Origin: an uncultured Lachnospiraceae bacterium
GTDB taxonomy: Bacteria > Bacillota > Clostridia > Lachnospirales > Lachnospiraceae
Length of the DNA: 37,778 bases
Assembly: GCA_944381535.1 (NCBI GenBank)
Contig: CALWLN010000066.1
Coordinates: forward strand, 1 to 37,778
Direction of reading: 5' to 3'
In this document: piece by piece, positions 1-7,574 of the stretch
Numbering within the stretch: position 1 is the first letter of the stretch
How the letters are laid out: each line of letters starts with the position of its first letter
Program-made: the position numbers and the translations under genes
Notes under the pieces: model-generated
What the model saw: the letters and a program-made list of their open reading frames with translations, nothing else
Database searches by the model: none
What the model was told of the DNA's origin: nothing

Positions 1-598
1 CTCTCGCTTTTTTTTTTTTTATCTTCAGACTATCCTTCAAAAGCGCCAGCACAGGCCCCTTCAGCTTATAATAGGCATAGCAGATTGCGAGAACCGCAAA
101 AGCAACCGTCGGCAAAAGAATCAGATAAATAAGAAGCGATGGATGAAGCCCTACCGAAATCTCCGGCAGGATGTGATCCTCATTCTGCACCTTATAGAAA
201 AACGGCATAATCAGAAACGCTCCTCCAAACCCCAGCGCCGCGCCGAGAAAAACACTGCTCCCAAACACCCAGAAATTCTTTGCGATTTTGAAATTGGAGT
301 ACCCCAAAGCCTTCAGAATGCCAAGTTCCTTCTTATGGGTATCAATATAATGCTTGACATAAAAAATCAGCATAACGGCCGAGGTGATAAGCAGACAGCC
401 ACCGCTGACCATACTGACCACCTTTGCGTTAGAAACCTGGGCTTCATAGAACAGCATTACCTGCTCTGACGTAATTTCCCCTTTGATTCCGGTAATGTCC
501 ATATAAAAATTCAAAAACATGGCACAGACAAGTACCGCGCAGCAGGCAATGATGGAGATTCCCACAAGCCTCGCCGCGTCCTTCCATCCTACCACCAT
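1..598 (-). CDS. FtsX-like ABC transporter permease, partial (runs off left edge)
   Basis: Membrane permease of a MacB/LolE-type ABC exporter that would work with the ATPase just upstream. I read the frame from ATG at 598, four bases after the ATPase stop codon, to base 1 without a stop, about 199 residues. There is a membrane segment near residues 10-30, an extracytoplasmic loop, then three more hydrophobic segments. The stretch 'KKELGILKALGYSNFKIAK' just after a membrane helix is the typical FtsX signature at the cytoplasmic coupling site. The first membrane segment and the coupling motif lie close together, so this is either the last FtsX module of a larger protein or a short permease. A run of 13 A on the coding strand (bases 8-20) encodes the lysine-rich cytoplasmic segment at the window edge. 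The true C-terminus is outside the window. Confidence 0.8.
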   Translation of the reverse strand, partial: MVVGWKDAARLVGISIIACCAVLVCAMFLNFYMDITGIKGEITSEQVMLFYEAQVSNAKVVSMVSGGCLLITSAVMLIFYVKHYIDTHKKELGILKALGYSNFKIAKNFWVFGSSVFLGAALGFGGAFLIMPFFYKVQNEDHILPEISVGLHPSLLIYLILLPTVAFAVLAICYAYYKLKGPVLALLKDSLKIKKKKAR

Positions 599-602
599 AG
601 TA

Positions 603-1295
603 TCACCATCCGATCTCATAGGCGTTCTTACGCCGTTCATTTGTATAAATTCCGGAGACTTTTCCGCTGTTCATCCTGATTACGGTATCTCCCATTTCCG
701 CAATATTCTGATTGTGAGTCACCATCACGATTGTAAAGCCGTACTCCTTTTGCAACCTACAGACATAGTCAAGGACCTGCCGGCCGGTTTCCTCATCCAG
801 AGCGCCGGTGGGCTCATCCATGAATAAAATCTTCGGCCTCTTTGCCAATGCCCTGGCCACGGAAACCCGCTGCTGCTCCCCGCCGGAAAGCTCGCCGGGA
901 TATTTATGCCTTTTTTCTCCCAGTCCCACCGCCTCGATCACCGCCGGATACTCCCTGTTTCCCGCTAAATCAGCACCCATTTTCACATTTTTATCAACAC
1001 TCAGATTGGGAAGCAGATAATACTGCTGAAAAATAAAGCCCACGTTTGCTCTCCGAAATTCCGTCAATGCAGGATCCGAAAGTGCCGTGATATCGGTTGT
1101 ATCATACAGAATCCTCCCGCTGTCCGGGCGCTCCAGACCCGAAATGGTATTCAGCAGGGTCGATTTTCCGGAACCGGAGGCCCCCAGGATCACCGCAAAG
1201 CCGCCCTCCTCAATCGTAAGGCTGATTCCTTTCAGAACCGGAAACCGGCTTTCCCCGCTTCCATAGGATTTTGTAATATCTCTGACCTTAATCAT
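603..1295 (-). CDS. ABC transporter ATP-binding protein (MacB/LolD type)
   Basis: Cytoplasmic ATPase that powers the FtsX-like permease encoded next to it. Visible motifs are Walker A GASGSGKST (about residues 36-44), signature LSGGEQQR, Walker B ILFMDEPT and the H-loop VTHNQ. The short length (about 230 residues) and the VGFIFQQYYLLPNLSV Q-loop region are typical of the LolD/MacB group. I chose ATG at 1295 over an upstream GTG at 1304 because AGG lies 8 bases before it. This start overlaps the end of the TetR gene by 8 bases, which implies translational coupling in one operon: tetR, ATPase, permease. The substrate cannot be told; a drug, peptide or lipid is usual for this architecture. Confidence 0.93.
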   Translation of the reverse strand: MIKVRDITKSYGSGESRFPVLKGISLTIEEGGFAVILGASGSGKSTLLNTISGLERPDSGRILYDTTDITALSDPALTEFRRANVGFIFQQYYLLPNLSVDKNVKMGADLAGNREYPAVIEAVGLGEKRHKYPGELSGGEQQRVSVARALAKRPKILFMDEPTGALDEETGRQVLDYVCRLQKEYGFTIVMVTHNQNIAEMGDTVIRMNSGKVSGIYTNERRKNAYEIGW

Positions 1296-1869
1296 GGCGT
1301 TCACCTGCTTTCCAATGTTTCAACAGACTGGCGAAAATCTCAGAAACCATCACGCTTATTTCCTCCGCCGTAAAGCTGCACATTCCGGTGGCGCACAGAG
1401 CCGCGATCCCGTGAGTGTATATCCACAAATGACGATACAGCCGTTCCGCAGCCGGACTGCTCACCCCATATTCCTTTTGAATGGAGTGAAGAATTTCTTC
1501 ATAGTTCTCATCAATCATGGGCAATACCCCGGACAAATCGGGTATCTGCTTCTGCTCCTCCATGAACAAAAGCTGAAACAGCTTTGGTTCCTCTACCGCG
1601 AAACGGATGTACTGCATTCCTGCGCCCTTGAACGCCGGCTTTTCTGATAATCCTTTTAAAATATATTCTTTATAGAGCCCTCGGGCCGCTTCCATAACAG
1701 CCAGCTGCACCTCCTCCATGCTTTGAAAGACGGTAAAAATCGGTCTTGCCGAACTTCCAAGCCTCGCTCCCAATGCCCTGGCGGTCAGATGTTCAAAGCC
1801 TTCTGTTCTGACAATATAAAACGAAGCTTCCACAATCTCATCTCTTGAAAATTTTGCTTTTGGCGGCAT
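1288..1869 (-). CDS. TetR/AcrR family transcriptional regulator
   Basis: Probable local repressor of the ABC exporter operon in which it is the first gene. The N-terminal 50 residues form a TetR helix-turn-helix (SRDEIVEASFYIVRTEG, then LTARALGARLGSSARPIF, where 'FTVFQS' takes the place of the usual recognition-helix end). The rest is an all-helical ligand domain of a TetR_C type (YRHLWIYTHGIAALCATG). I chose ATG at 1869 because GGAGGAG sits 6 bases upstream; a TTG at 1884 would put the ribosome site inside the gene. A strong promoter lies 50-75 bases upstream. Autoregulation is expected by family habit but no clear operator palindrome was identified. Confidence 0.9.
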   Translation of the reverse strand: MPPKAKFSRDEIVEASFYIVRTEGFEHLTARALGARLGSSARPIFTVFQSMEEVQLAVMEAARGLYKEYILKGLSEKPAFKGAGMQYIRFAVEEPKLFQLLFMEEQKQIPDLSGVLPMIDENYEEILHSIQKEYGVSSPAAERLYRHLWIYTHGIAALCATGMCSFTAEEISVMVSEIFASLLKHWKAGERHD

Positions 1870-1917
1870 AACATACTCCTCCAATTCTAAATCACACGTT
1901 TTGCAACATTTGTTTTA

Positions 1918-1946
1918 ATTATATGCAAATCGAATAGGAAAGTCAA
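1918..1946 (-). promoter_or_regulatory. Sigma-A promoter of the tetR-ABC exporter operon
   Basis: On the minus strand TTGACT (1946-1941) and TATAAT (1923-1918) are separated by exactly 17 bases, 11 of 12 consensus positions. The predicted start site is about 40 bases upstream of the TetR ATG. Confidence 0.8.
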
Positions 1947-1957
1947 TAGACGGAACG

Positions 1958-2005
1958 AAAAAAAAGGCGTATCCTGCCCACAATATATCTGGGTAGAATA
2001 CACCT
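1958..2005 (-). terminator. Intrinsic terminator after the YihY gene
   Basis: Minus-strand stem of 16 pairs (2005-1990 with 1980-1965, three G-U pairs), a 9-base loop and a run of 8 U (1965-1958). The opposite strand also has a U-rich tail (CTTTTATTTTT), so it may work in both directions. It closes the spoIID-like/yihY transcription unit and insulates the tetR operon. Confidence 0.85.
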
Positions 2006-2033
2006 CTTTTATTTTTCCGTCCATTTCCCAATC

Positions 2034-2921
2034 TCATTTCAACGTATTCTCATTCATCCTCCGCCGCTTCCAATGCTCCTCATAAATATTGTTGATCTCC
2101 CCGCAAACCAGCACGATATACATGCAGAAATACATCCAAAGCATTAACAGCACAATGGTCGTAAGGCTACCATACATGGAAAAACCGTTAAACTCATCCA
2201 CATACACCGACAGGCCATAGGAAAAAACGGACCAGGCCACCGCACAGAGCACGCTCCCGGGAAGCTGGCTTTTCAGCGTGGCCTTCCGGTTGGGCAGCAT
2301 TTTAAAGAGCAGGGCAAAGAACAGGCTGAATACCGCCAGCATGATCAGGTTTCTCAGCTTCAGCACCACCTGGGTCAGTCTCGCCACCAAGGGCAGATGC
2401 GCCGCCAGCAGATCCTGTATGGAATTTCCGAACACCAGAAGCATAAGGGCCAGCACAATGGCTGCCACCAGCACCAGAGTGTAGAGAATAGCCCGCGCCC
2501 GAAGATAAACATAGTTCCGGGTCTCCATAATGTCATACACCTCGTTCAGCCCTTTGGACAGATATTGGATTCCCTTAGCAGAGGCCCAGATGGCCGCAAT
2601 GGCCGACGCCGACGCCAGCCCGATATTTTTTGTATAGATTTCTTCAATTACGGAAATCAAAAATGGCGTAATGTAATCGGGCATAAGACGATCCACCGTT
2701 GTCATCACCATCCCCTTGGTGATGGACGTATACTGCACAAGGGAAATAAACAACATCAAAAAAGGAATGATTGACAATATTATGAAAAACGCGGACTGGG
2801 CCGCATAGGCGCTGATATTGTCTTTTTCACATTTTTTTATAAACATTCTGATTCGGCTTAGAATGATCCAAAACATAGCTTCCCTTTGTCCCCTTCTCTT
2901 TCGGATGATCACACAGTTCAC
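2034..2921 (-). CDS. YihY/BrkB family inner-membrane protein
   Basis: Integral membrane protein of the YihY/virulence factor BrkB family, once misnamed ribonuclease BN. The family hallmark DNISAYAAQSAFFIILSIIP is present near residue 35, followed by about six membrane segments. The C-terminus is short and charged (EEHWKRRRMNENTLK). Molecular function of the family is not settled. The GTG start at 2921 overlaps the stop of the SpoIID-like gene (GTGA) and has GGAG 8 bases upstream. An ATG at 2876 with AAAGGGAAGCT before it is a good alternative and would give a more typical N-terminus. The gene is the last of its operon, with a strong terminator 29 bases after the stop. Confidence 0.85.
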   Translation of the reverse strand: MNCVIIRKRRGQREAMFWIILSRIRMFIKKCEKDNISAYAAQSAFFIILSIIPFLMLFISLVQYTSITKGMVMTTVDRLMPDYITPFLISVIEEIYTKNIGLASASAIAAIWASAKGIQYLSKGLNEVYDIMETRNYVYLRARAILYTLVLVAAIVLALMLLVFGNSIQDLLAAHLPLVARLTQVVLKLRNLIMLAVFSLFFALLFKMLPNRKATLKSQLPGSVLCAVAWSVFSYGLSVYVDEFNGFSMYGSLTTIVLLMLWMYFCMYIVLVCGEINNIYEEHWKRRRMNENTLK

Positions 2922-5140
2922 TGCTGCTTCTCCGGACTGTTGTAGATATTCTCTATGGTGATATTCTGGTAGAATTTCTGTAAAATATCCACATATGTAA
3001 GTCCCGCTTTCGCCATACCGTTGGCTCCGTTCTGGCTCAGTCCAATCCCGTGGCCGTAACCACCTCCATAGAGGACAAAACCCTCCTCTGTGGGTTCCGC
3101 CGTAAAAGCTGCGCTGGGCAGTAAATTCAAGGTGGTGATGGCCTTGTCGTTCTTGTCGCTCACGGAGACTGCCGCCGCCATTAAGATTTTACGGATATTA
3201 TATTCCGTGGTGATAAGAATGGAACCTTGTTCACAGGAAATCTCCAGCTTTGTGAGAACGCCCCCTGCGCTCCGCTGCCTGGGTACAAGGCCGGTGACTG
3301 CCCCAAGCTTTCCGAAGTCCAATGCCATTTCCACTCCGTTTAAGTCAAAGCACTGCACATTGGCAGGATTTACCTTCTGCCGCTCCAGGGCCGCCGCCTG
3401 CACTGCCGAAAGGCTCTCAGCCGGCTTCAGCACAGCCTGCCAACGGAAATAGGCTGTGTCACTGTCAAAGGCTGCGTACTCCCGGCTCTTGATAAAGGCA
3501 GAAAAGGCTTCCTCCGTGGAAATATCCGGCACGCTGCCATCCGCCATAAGAGACACCGATTTTAAATATTCGTAAGTTCCCGGTTCCAGATTCCACACAT
3601 CCATATTCTGGGAAAAGCCGCAGGATGTGGAATAATAATAGGCTTCCGCCAGGACGTCACCACTTTTTATCACCTCGCCCACCGTATCCTGCACCGCCAG
3701 GGTGGACCGCTCCTCCCTGGGCTGTTTGTTATACACCTGGTAGTTGGTGGTATCATCTACATTTGCGGCAAATCTCGCATATTCCGTGGACCCAAGCTGA
3801 ATACAGGCGTAGCTCCTGGCGCAGACAGCCTGGGCCCGGAGCGCTTCCATCTCATAGGAGGCCGGCATTTCACTGGGTACCACGGAGTAGAGATAATTTT
3901 CCAGGGAAAGTTCATTGACCACGCTGTACCCCTCCGCAAAACGGCGGATTTCCATGGCTCCCTGATATCCCAAGGATACCGGCTCCTGGTTCTCACCGGC
4001 AAGAAAAAGATTCCCCTCCTCCGTGGCTGTGGAAAGCCGCAAATATCCTTCCGCTCCTTCCGTCCAATAATCGGAGGCCTTCACCAGTGTCCCCCCAGGG
4101 AGCACCGTAACACTGTCCCCGAAGGTGACGGTAAGCTCCTGGTCCGCTTTCACAAAAATTTCCGGATAATAGGGCGATTCTCCGTTTAAGAGGAGCACGC
4201 GGATCTGTTCCATATGGGCCGGTTCCTTCAAAATGATTCCGCAGACCTGTCCCTTGGCCACCACAAAATCCGCCGTCAGATTGCCGATGACCAGCTTGGA
4301 ACTGTCAAGCTGCTCCACCGTGCCATAGGCCTTATAGATACGCAGATTTCCGCCATGGGGCAGGGCCCCGTATCCCGCGATTTCAATCTGGGTTTCATCG
4401 TAGGATAGCACCGTTCCCTGGATGGTCTCCTCTTTTTTATAAATAGCAGATACGGCATTATCCCGGAACTCCACATCACACACCGTATCGGTAATTGTCT
4501 CAGTAAGGCTCGGGACGGAGACGGAAAATAACTCTTTCTCAAACAGCACCTGGGCCGCTTTGTCCCCTGTGGAATGAATGAACACATTTTCCCAGGTCAC
4601 CGGCGTATCCGCTGGCTGCTTTATCCCCAGAATCGTTCCATCCATCATGTACACGCTGTACATATCATAAGGGTGAACATAAGAACTCCCGCCCTCCATT
4701 GGAAGATAGCCCTGCTGGGTCAGCCACTGTCCCTCCTGTTCCCCCGGTCCTAAGAATACCAGATCCCGGACCGTGACCCTGGTATTTGGGTCCAGAATAT
4801 CCAAAATCTGTTCATACACTTCAAAAAAAACCTTACGGGAGACAGAGCGAAACCCCGCCCTTTCGTCATATGTAACATATTCCTCCACACCCAACTGGGA
4901 AAGCAGATCCGATAGTTCCCGGTAGCTGAGCTTTCCTCTGACTGTTTCCTTTAACTGCCTCTCCCATTCCCCTGTATTGTAATAGGTAAAGCTGAAAAGC
5001 GCCGGAAGCTCCTTCGCCAGCACATATTCCTGTGAAAATGATTCCTTCCTGTCGCTTCCCTTTTGTATCCATAAGATGGCTATCAGAAGAAGGGCAAACA
5101 GCACTCCCACCGCCGGTAAAATAATTTTGGGTTTTTTCAT
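2918..5140 (-). CDS. SpoIID/LytB domain protein, membrane anchored
   Basis: Likely a cell-wall glycan lytic enzyme of the SpoIID family, whose founding member cleaves peptidoglycan stripped of stem peptides during engulfment. It has an N-terminal membrane anchor (about residues 5-25), a long extracytoplasmic middle of roughly 370 residues rich in beta structure, and a C-terminal SpoIID domain. The core VVPSEMP near residue 420 carries the glutamate that is catalytic in SpoIID, and YGHGIGLSQNGA lies near residue 698. At 740 residues it is about twice the length of classical SpoIID, so it is a paralog with an added N-terminal region rather than spoIID itself. ATG 5140 was chosen because AGGAAG lies 7 bases upstream; the upstream reading frame begins in basic non-family sequence. 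Translation is coupled to the YihY gene. Confidence 0.87.
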   Translation of the reverse strand: MKKPKIILPAVGVLFALLLIAILWIQKGSDRKESFSQEYVLAKELPALFSFTYYNTGEWERQLKETVRGKLSYRELSDLLSQLGVEEYVTYDERAGFRSVSRKVFFEVYEQILDILDPNTRVTVRDLVFLGPGEQEGQWLTQQGYLPMEGGSSYVHPYDMYSVYMMDGTILGIKQPADTPVTWENVFIHSTGDKAAQVLFEKELFSVSVPSLTETITDTVCDVEFRDNAVSAIYKKEETIQGTVLSYDETQIEIAGYGALPHGGNLRIYKAYGTVEQLDSSKLVIGNLTADFVVAKGQVCGIILKEPAHMEQIRVLLLNGESPYYPEIFVKADQELTVTFGDSVTVLPGGTLVKASDYWTEGAEGYLRLSTATEEGNLFLAGENQEPVSLGYQGAMEIRRFAEGYSVVNELSLENYLYSVVPSEMPASYEMEALRAQAVCARSYACIQLGSTEYARFAANVDDTTNYQVYNKQPREERSTLAVQDTVGEVIKSGDVLAEAYYYSTSCGFSQNMDVWNLEPGTYEYLKSVSLMADGSVPDISTEEAFSAFIKSREYAAFDSDTAYFRWQAVLKPAESLSAVQAAALERQKVNPANVQCFDLNGVEMALDFGKLGAVTGLVPRQRSAGGVLTKLEISCEQGSILITTEYNIRKILMAAAVSVSDKNDKAITTLNLLPSAAFTAEPTEEGFVLYGGGYGHGIGLSQNGANGMAKAGLTYVDILQKFYQNITIENIYNSPEKQQ

Positions 5141-5206
5141 TCTGCTTCCTTTCCCACGGGTACGCACCCGTCCGGGATACGCTCTCATTGCACTGGAGTG
5201 CTAAAA

Positions 5207-5236
5207 GAAGCTGCTTAAAGGAACTTAAGCAGCTTC
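5207..5236 (-). terminator. Hairpin ending the 6S-like RNA transcript
   Basis: Perfect 12-base-pair stem (GAAGCTGCTTAA with TTAAGCAGCTTC) around a 6-base loop, followed on the minus strand by TTTTAG. It is the first good terminator downstream of the RNA gene. The U run is short, so termination may be partial. The opposite strand has a pyrimidine tail but no U run. Confidence 0.6.
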
Positions 5237-5317
5237 TCTCTTCTGTACTTTATCGTCTTGAGTATCTTACAAAGATTCTTTTGCAACAGCTTACGTAAGA
5301 ATTCTTTTGTAATTTTT

Positions 5318-5515
5318 CTCTCCCAAAATGCCGTTTCCTGTAATTTTGACTCCTAGCCAGCGCTAGGTGGGTGTCCGCAACTGTTCCTCTGCCTTCCACT
5401 GGTTTCCGGTGCGGCCTGACATCAGTAACAGCAATATAGGAGTCCCATAAAAGTAGATGTAGGTTCAAAATAACAGGGTATCGCACATCCCAGGATTCCG
5501 ATTTCCATTGAGCAT
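5318..5515 (-). ncRNA. ssrS: 6S RNA (RNA polymerase regulator), predicted from structure
   Basis: Minus-strand RNA of about 198 bases that I fold as 6S RNA. A closing stem pairs 5494-5482 with 5333-5322 (wobble-rich) and 5477-5465 with 5349-5337 (12 of 13 pairs). A large central bubble follows. On its 3' side is CACC and a small hairpin CCTAGC-GCTG-GCTAGG (5367-5352), the place where E. coli 6S also carries a hairpin. An apical arm includes CTGTT/AACAG and TGGG/CCCA pairs. Family length is about 190 bases. 6S binds the housekeeping RNA polymerase holoenzyme as a promoter mimic and helps retune transcription in stationary phase. It has its own near-perfect promoter, and no convincing protein frame covers it. 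I cannot run a covariance model, so the name rests on fold, length and context. Confidence 0.72.
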
Positions 5516-5521
5516 AATTAA

Positions 5522-5550
5522 ATTATACTCTATTATGTCCCGTTTATCAA
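5522..5550 (-). promoter_or_regulatory. Strong promoter of the 6S-like RNA
   Basis: Minus strand TTGATA (5550-5545), 17-base spacer, TATAAT (5527-5522). The start site falls near 5515. The -35 box lies only about 40 bases after the pckA stop, with no terminator visible between them, so read-through from pckA may add to expression. Confidence 0.82.
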
Positions 5551-5590
5551 CCATAAATTAACGATAATTACAGGATACTGTTTCCATTTT

Positions 5591-7195
5591 TTATAACTGC
5601 GGTCCTGCCGGAACAAGAGCCTTGCCGGCCTCGTTGCCCTCGTATTTCGCGAAATTCTTGATGAATCTGGAAGCAAGGTCCTTGGCCTTGGCGTCCCATT
5701 CAGAGGAATCCGCATAGGTATCACGGGGATCCAGAATATTGGTATCCACACCCGGAAGCTCTGTGGGCACTTCAAAATTGAAGTAAGGAATCTTCTTGGT
5801 GGGAGCTTTCAGGATATCGCCGCTTAAAATCGCATCGATGATACCACGGGTATCCTTGATGGAGATACGCTTGCCGGAGCCGTTCCATCCGGTATTTACC
5901 AGGTAAGCCTTGGCGCCGCTCTTCTCCATTCTCTTCACCAGCTCCTCCGCGTATTTTGTGGGATGAAGCTCCAGGAAGGCCTGGCCGAAGCAGGCGGAGA
6001 AGGTGGGAGTGGGCTCTGTGATTCCGCGCTCCGTACCCGCAAGTTTTGCGGTAAATCCGGACAGGAAATAATACTGGGTCTGCTCCGGCGTCAGCACGGA
6101 TACCGGAGGAAGCACGCCGAACGCGTCAGAGGACAGGAAGATAACCTCCTTGGCAGCCGGCGCTGCGGAAACGGGCCGTACGATCTTCTCAATATGGTCG
6201 ATGGGATAGGATACACGGGTGTTCTCTGTGACACTCTTATCATCAAAATCAATCTTACCGTTCTCATCCACGGTTACGTTCTCAAGCAGCGCATTGCGCT
6301 TGATGGCGTTGTAAATATCCGGCTCCGAATCTTTGTCCAGGTTGATTACCTTTGCATAGCAGCCGCCCTCAAAGTTAAATACGCCGTTGTCGTCCCAGCC
6401 GTGCTCATCATCACCGATCAGAAGACGCTTCGGGTCGGTGGACAGCGTTGTCTTACCGGTACCGGAAAGGCCAAAGAAGATTGCGGTATTCTCGCCGTTC
6501 ATATCGGTATTGGCAGAGCAGTGCATGGAAGCGATTCCCTTAAGGGGCAGGTAATAGTTCATCATGGAGAACATACCCTTCTTCATCTCGCCGCCGTACC
6601 ATGTATTTACGATTACCTGCTCACGGCTAGTGATGTTGAACATAACCGCTGTCTCGGAGTTTAAGCCAAGCTCCTTATAATTCTCCACCTTCGCCTTGGA
6701 GGCGTTGTATACAACGAAATCCGGCTCGAAATTCTCAAGCTCTTCGTCCGTGGGAACGATAAACATATTCTTCACGAAATGAGCCTGCCACGCAACCTCC
6801 ATGATGAAGCGGATGGCCATGCGTGTATCGGCATTGGTACCGCAGAATGCGTCTACCACAAACAGGCGCTTACCGGAGAGCTCTTCCAGCGCGATATTTT
6901 TTACCGTGTTCCACGCCTCCTGGGAAGCCGGATGGTTGTCATTCTTAAATTCATCCGATGTCCACCATACCGTATCCTTGGAATTTTCATCCATGACGAT
7001 GAATTTATCTTTGGGGGAACGTCCGGTATAAATACCTGTCATTACGTTCACCGCGCCAAGCTCGCTTACCTGGCCTTTTTCATATCCGGTAAGCTCGGGC
7101 TTTGTCTCCTCCTCAAACAACAGTTCATAGGAAGGATTATGTACGATTTCGGTGGTTCCCGTAATTCCGTACTTGCTTAAATCAATTTTTCCCAT
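5591..7195 (-). CDS. pckA: Phosphoenolpyruvate carboxykinase (ATP)
   Basis: Cytoplasmic enzyme that interconverts oxaloacetate plus ATP with PEP, CO2 and ADP. In fermenters it often runs toward oxaloacetate. The 534-residue length fits the ATP-dependent family. Key signatures are [12 protein letters not shown] near residue 53, the kinase-1a/P-loop [11 protein letters not shown] near 240, [10 protein letters not shown] just after, and the Lys/His metal-site region [13 protein letters not shown]. The start at 7195 has GAGG and AAGGAAG upstream. It is transcribed away from citrate synthase, the other oxaloacetate-consuming enzyme, so the two divergent genes sit on either side of the same metabolite. 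Its promoter is identified at 7245-7272. Confidence 0.97.
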   Translation of the reverse strand: MGKIDLSKYGITGTTEIVHNPSYELLFEEETKPELTGYEKGQVSELGAVNVMTGIYTGRSPKDKFIVMDENSKDTVWWTSDEFKNDNHPASQEAWNTVKNIALEELSGKRLFVVDAFCGTNADTRMAIRFIMEVAWQAHFVKNMFIVPTDEELENFEPDFVVYNASKAKVENYKELGLNSETAVMFNITSREQVIVNTWYGGEMKKGMFSMMNYYLPLKGIASMHCSANTDMNGENTAIFFGLSGTGKTTLSTDPKRLLIGDDEHGWDDNGVFNFEGGCYAKVINLDKDSEPDIYNAIKRNALLENVTVDENGKIDFDDKSVTENTRVSYPIDHIEKIVRPVSAAPAAKEVIFLSSDAFGVLPPVSVLTPEQTQYYFLSGFTAKLAGTERGITEPTPTFSACFGQAFLELHPTKYAEELVKRMEKSGAKAYLVNTGWNGSGKRISIKDTRGIIDAILSGDILKAPTKKIPYFNFEVPTELPGVDTNILDPRDTYADSSEWDAKAKDLASRFIKNFAKYEGNEAGKALVPAGPQL

Positions 7196-7244
7196 CTTCC
7201 TTAACCTCTTTTCTTAATAATATTGCAACAAACCATACGCTTCT

Positions 7245-7272
7245 ATTATACATGATTACCGGATAAAATCAA
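7245..7272 (-). promoter_or_regulatory. pckA promoter in the pckA/citrate synthase intergenic region
   Basis: Minus strand TTGATT (7272-7267), 16-base spacer, TATAAT (7250-7245) with TG one base before the -10, giving an extended -10. The 379-base region between the divergent genes is very AT-rich. I see no riboswitch, terminator or small gene elsewhere in it. Confidence 0.65.
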
Positions 7273-7453
7273 TTATTTTATGGAAATTTTATTTTTTTCA
7301 AAGCTTGCCATTTTTTTCATTTTGGTATAAAATAAGATATATAGTAATTGATTTCTCAGAAGATTCTATATTATTTTTGTTTTAGGCTGTCCCCTGTCGG
7401 CCTGCCTGATTCCCCGTAAAATTGCAAAAATTTTGTAAATTTTCATTTTTCTC

Positions 7454-7483
7454 TTGTACTGGAATAAATACATGTGGTATTAT
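7454..7483 (+). promoter_or_regulatory. Possible citrate synthase promoter
   Basis: TTGTAC (7454-7459), 18-base spacer, TATTAT (7478-7483). The -35 matches consensus in only three positions, and several overlapping TATAAT-like hexamers follow up to 7501, so the exact -10 is uncertain. Confidence 0.35.
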
Positions 7484-7574
7484 AATAAAATATTATATAA
7501 TTTATCACACTAATTCGTTGCTTTTATAAATCATTCATGTAACTCGATCACACATCAGAAAGGAAGGTCCTGAT

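Noticed and set aside
5250-5486. 78-residue minus-strand ORF
   Set aside because: It lies wholly inside the 6S-like RNA and its tail; it has no ribosome site and no family-like sequence.
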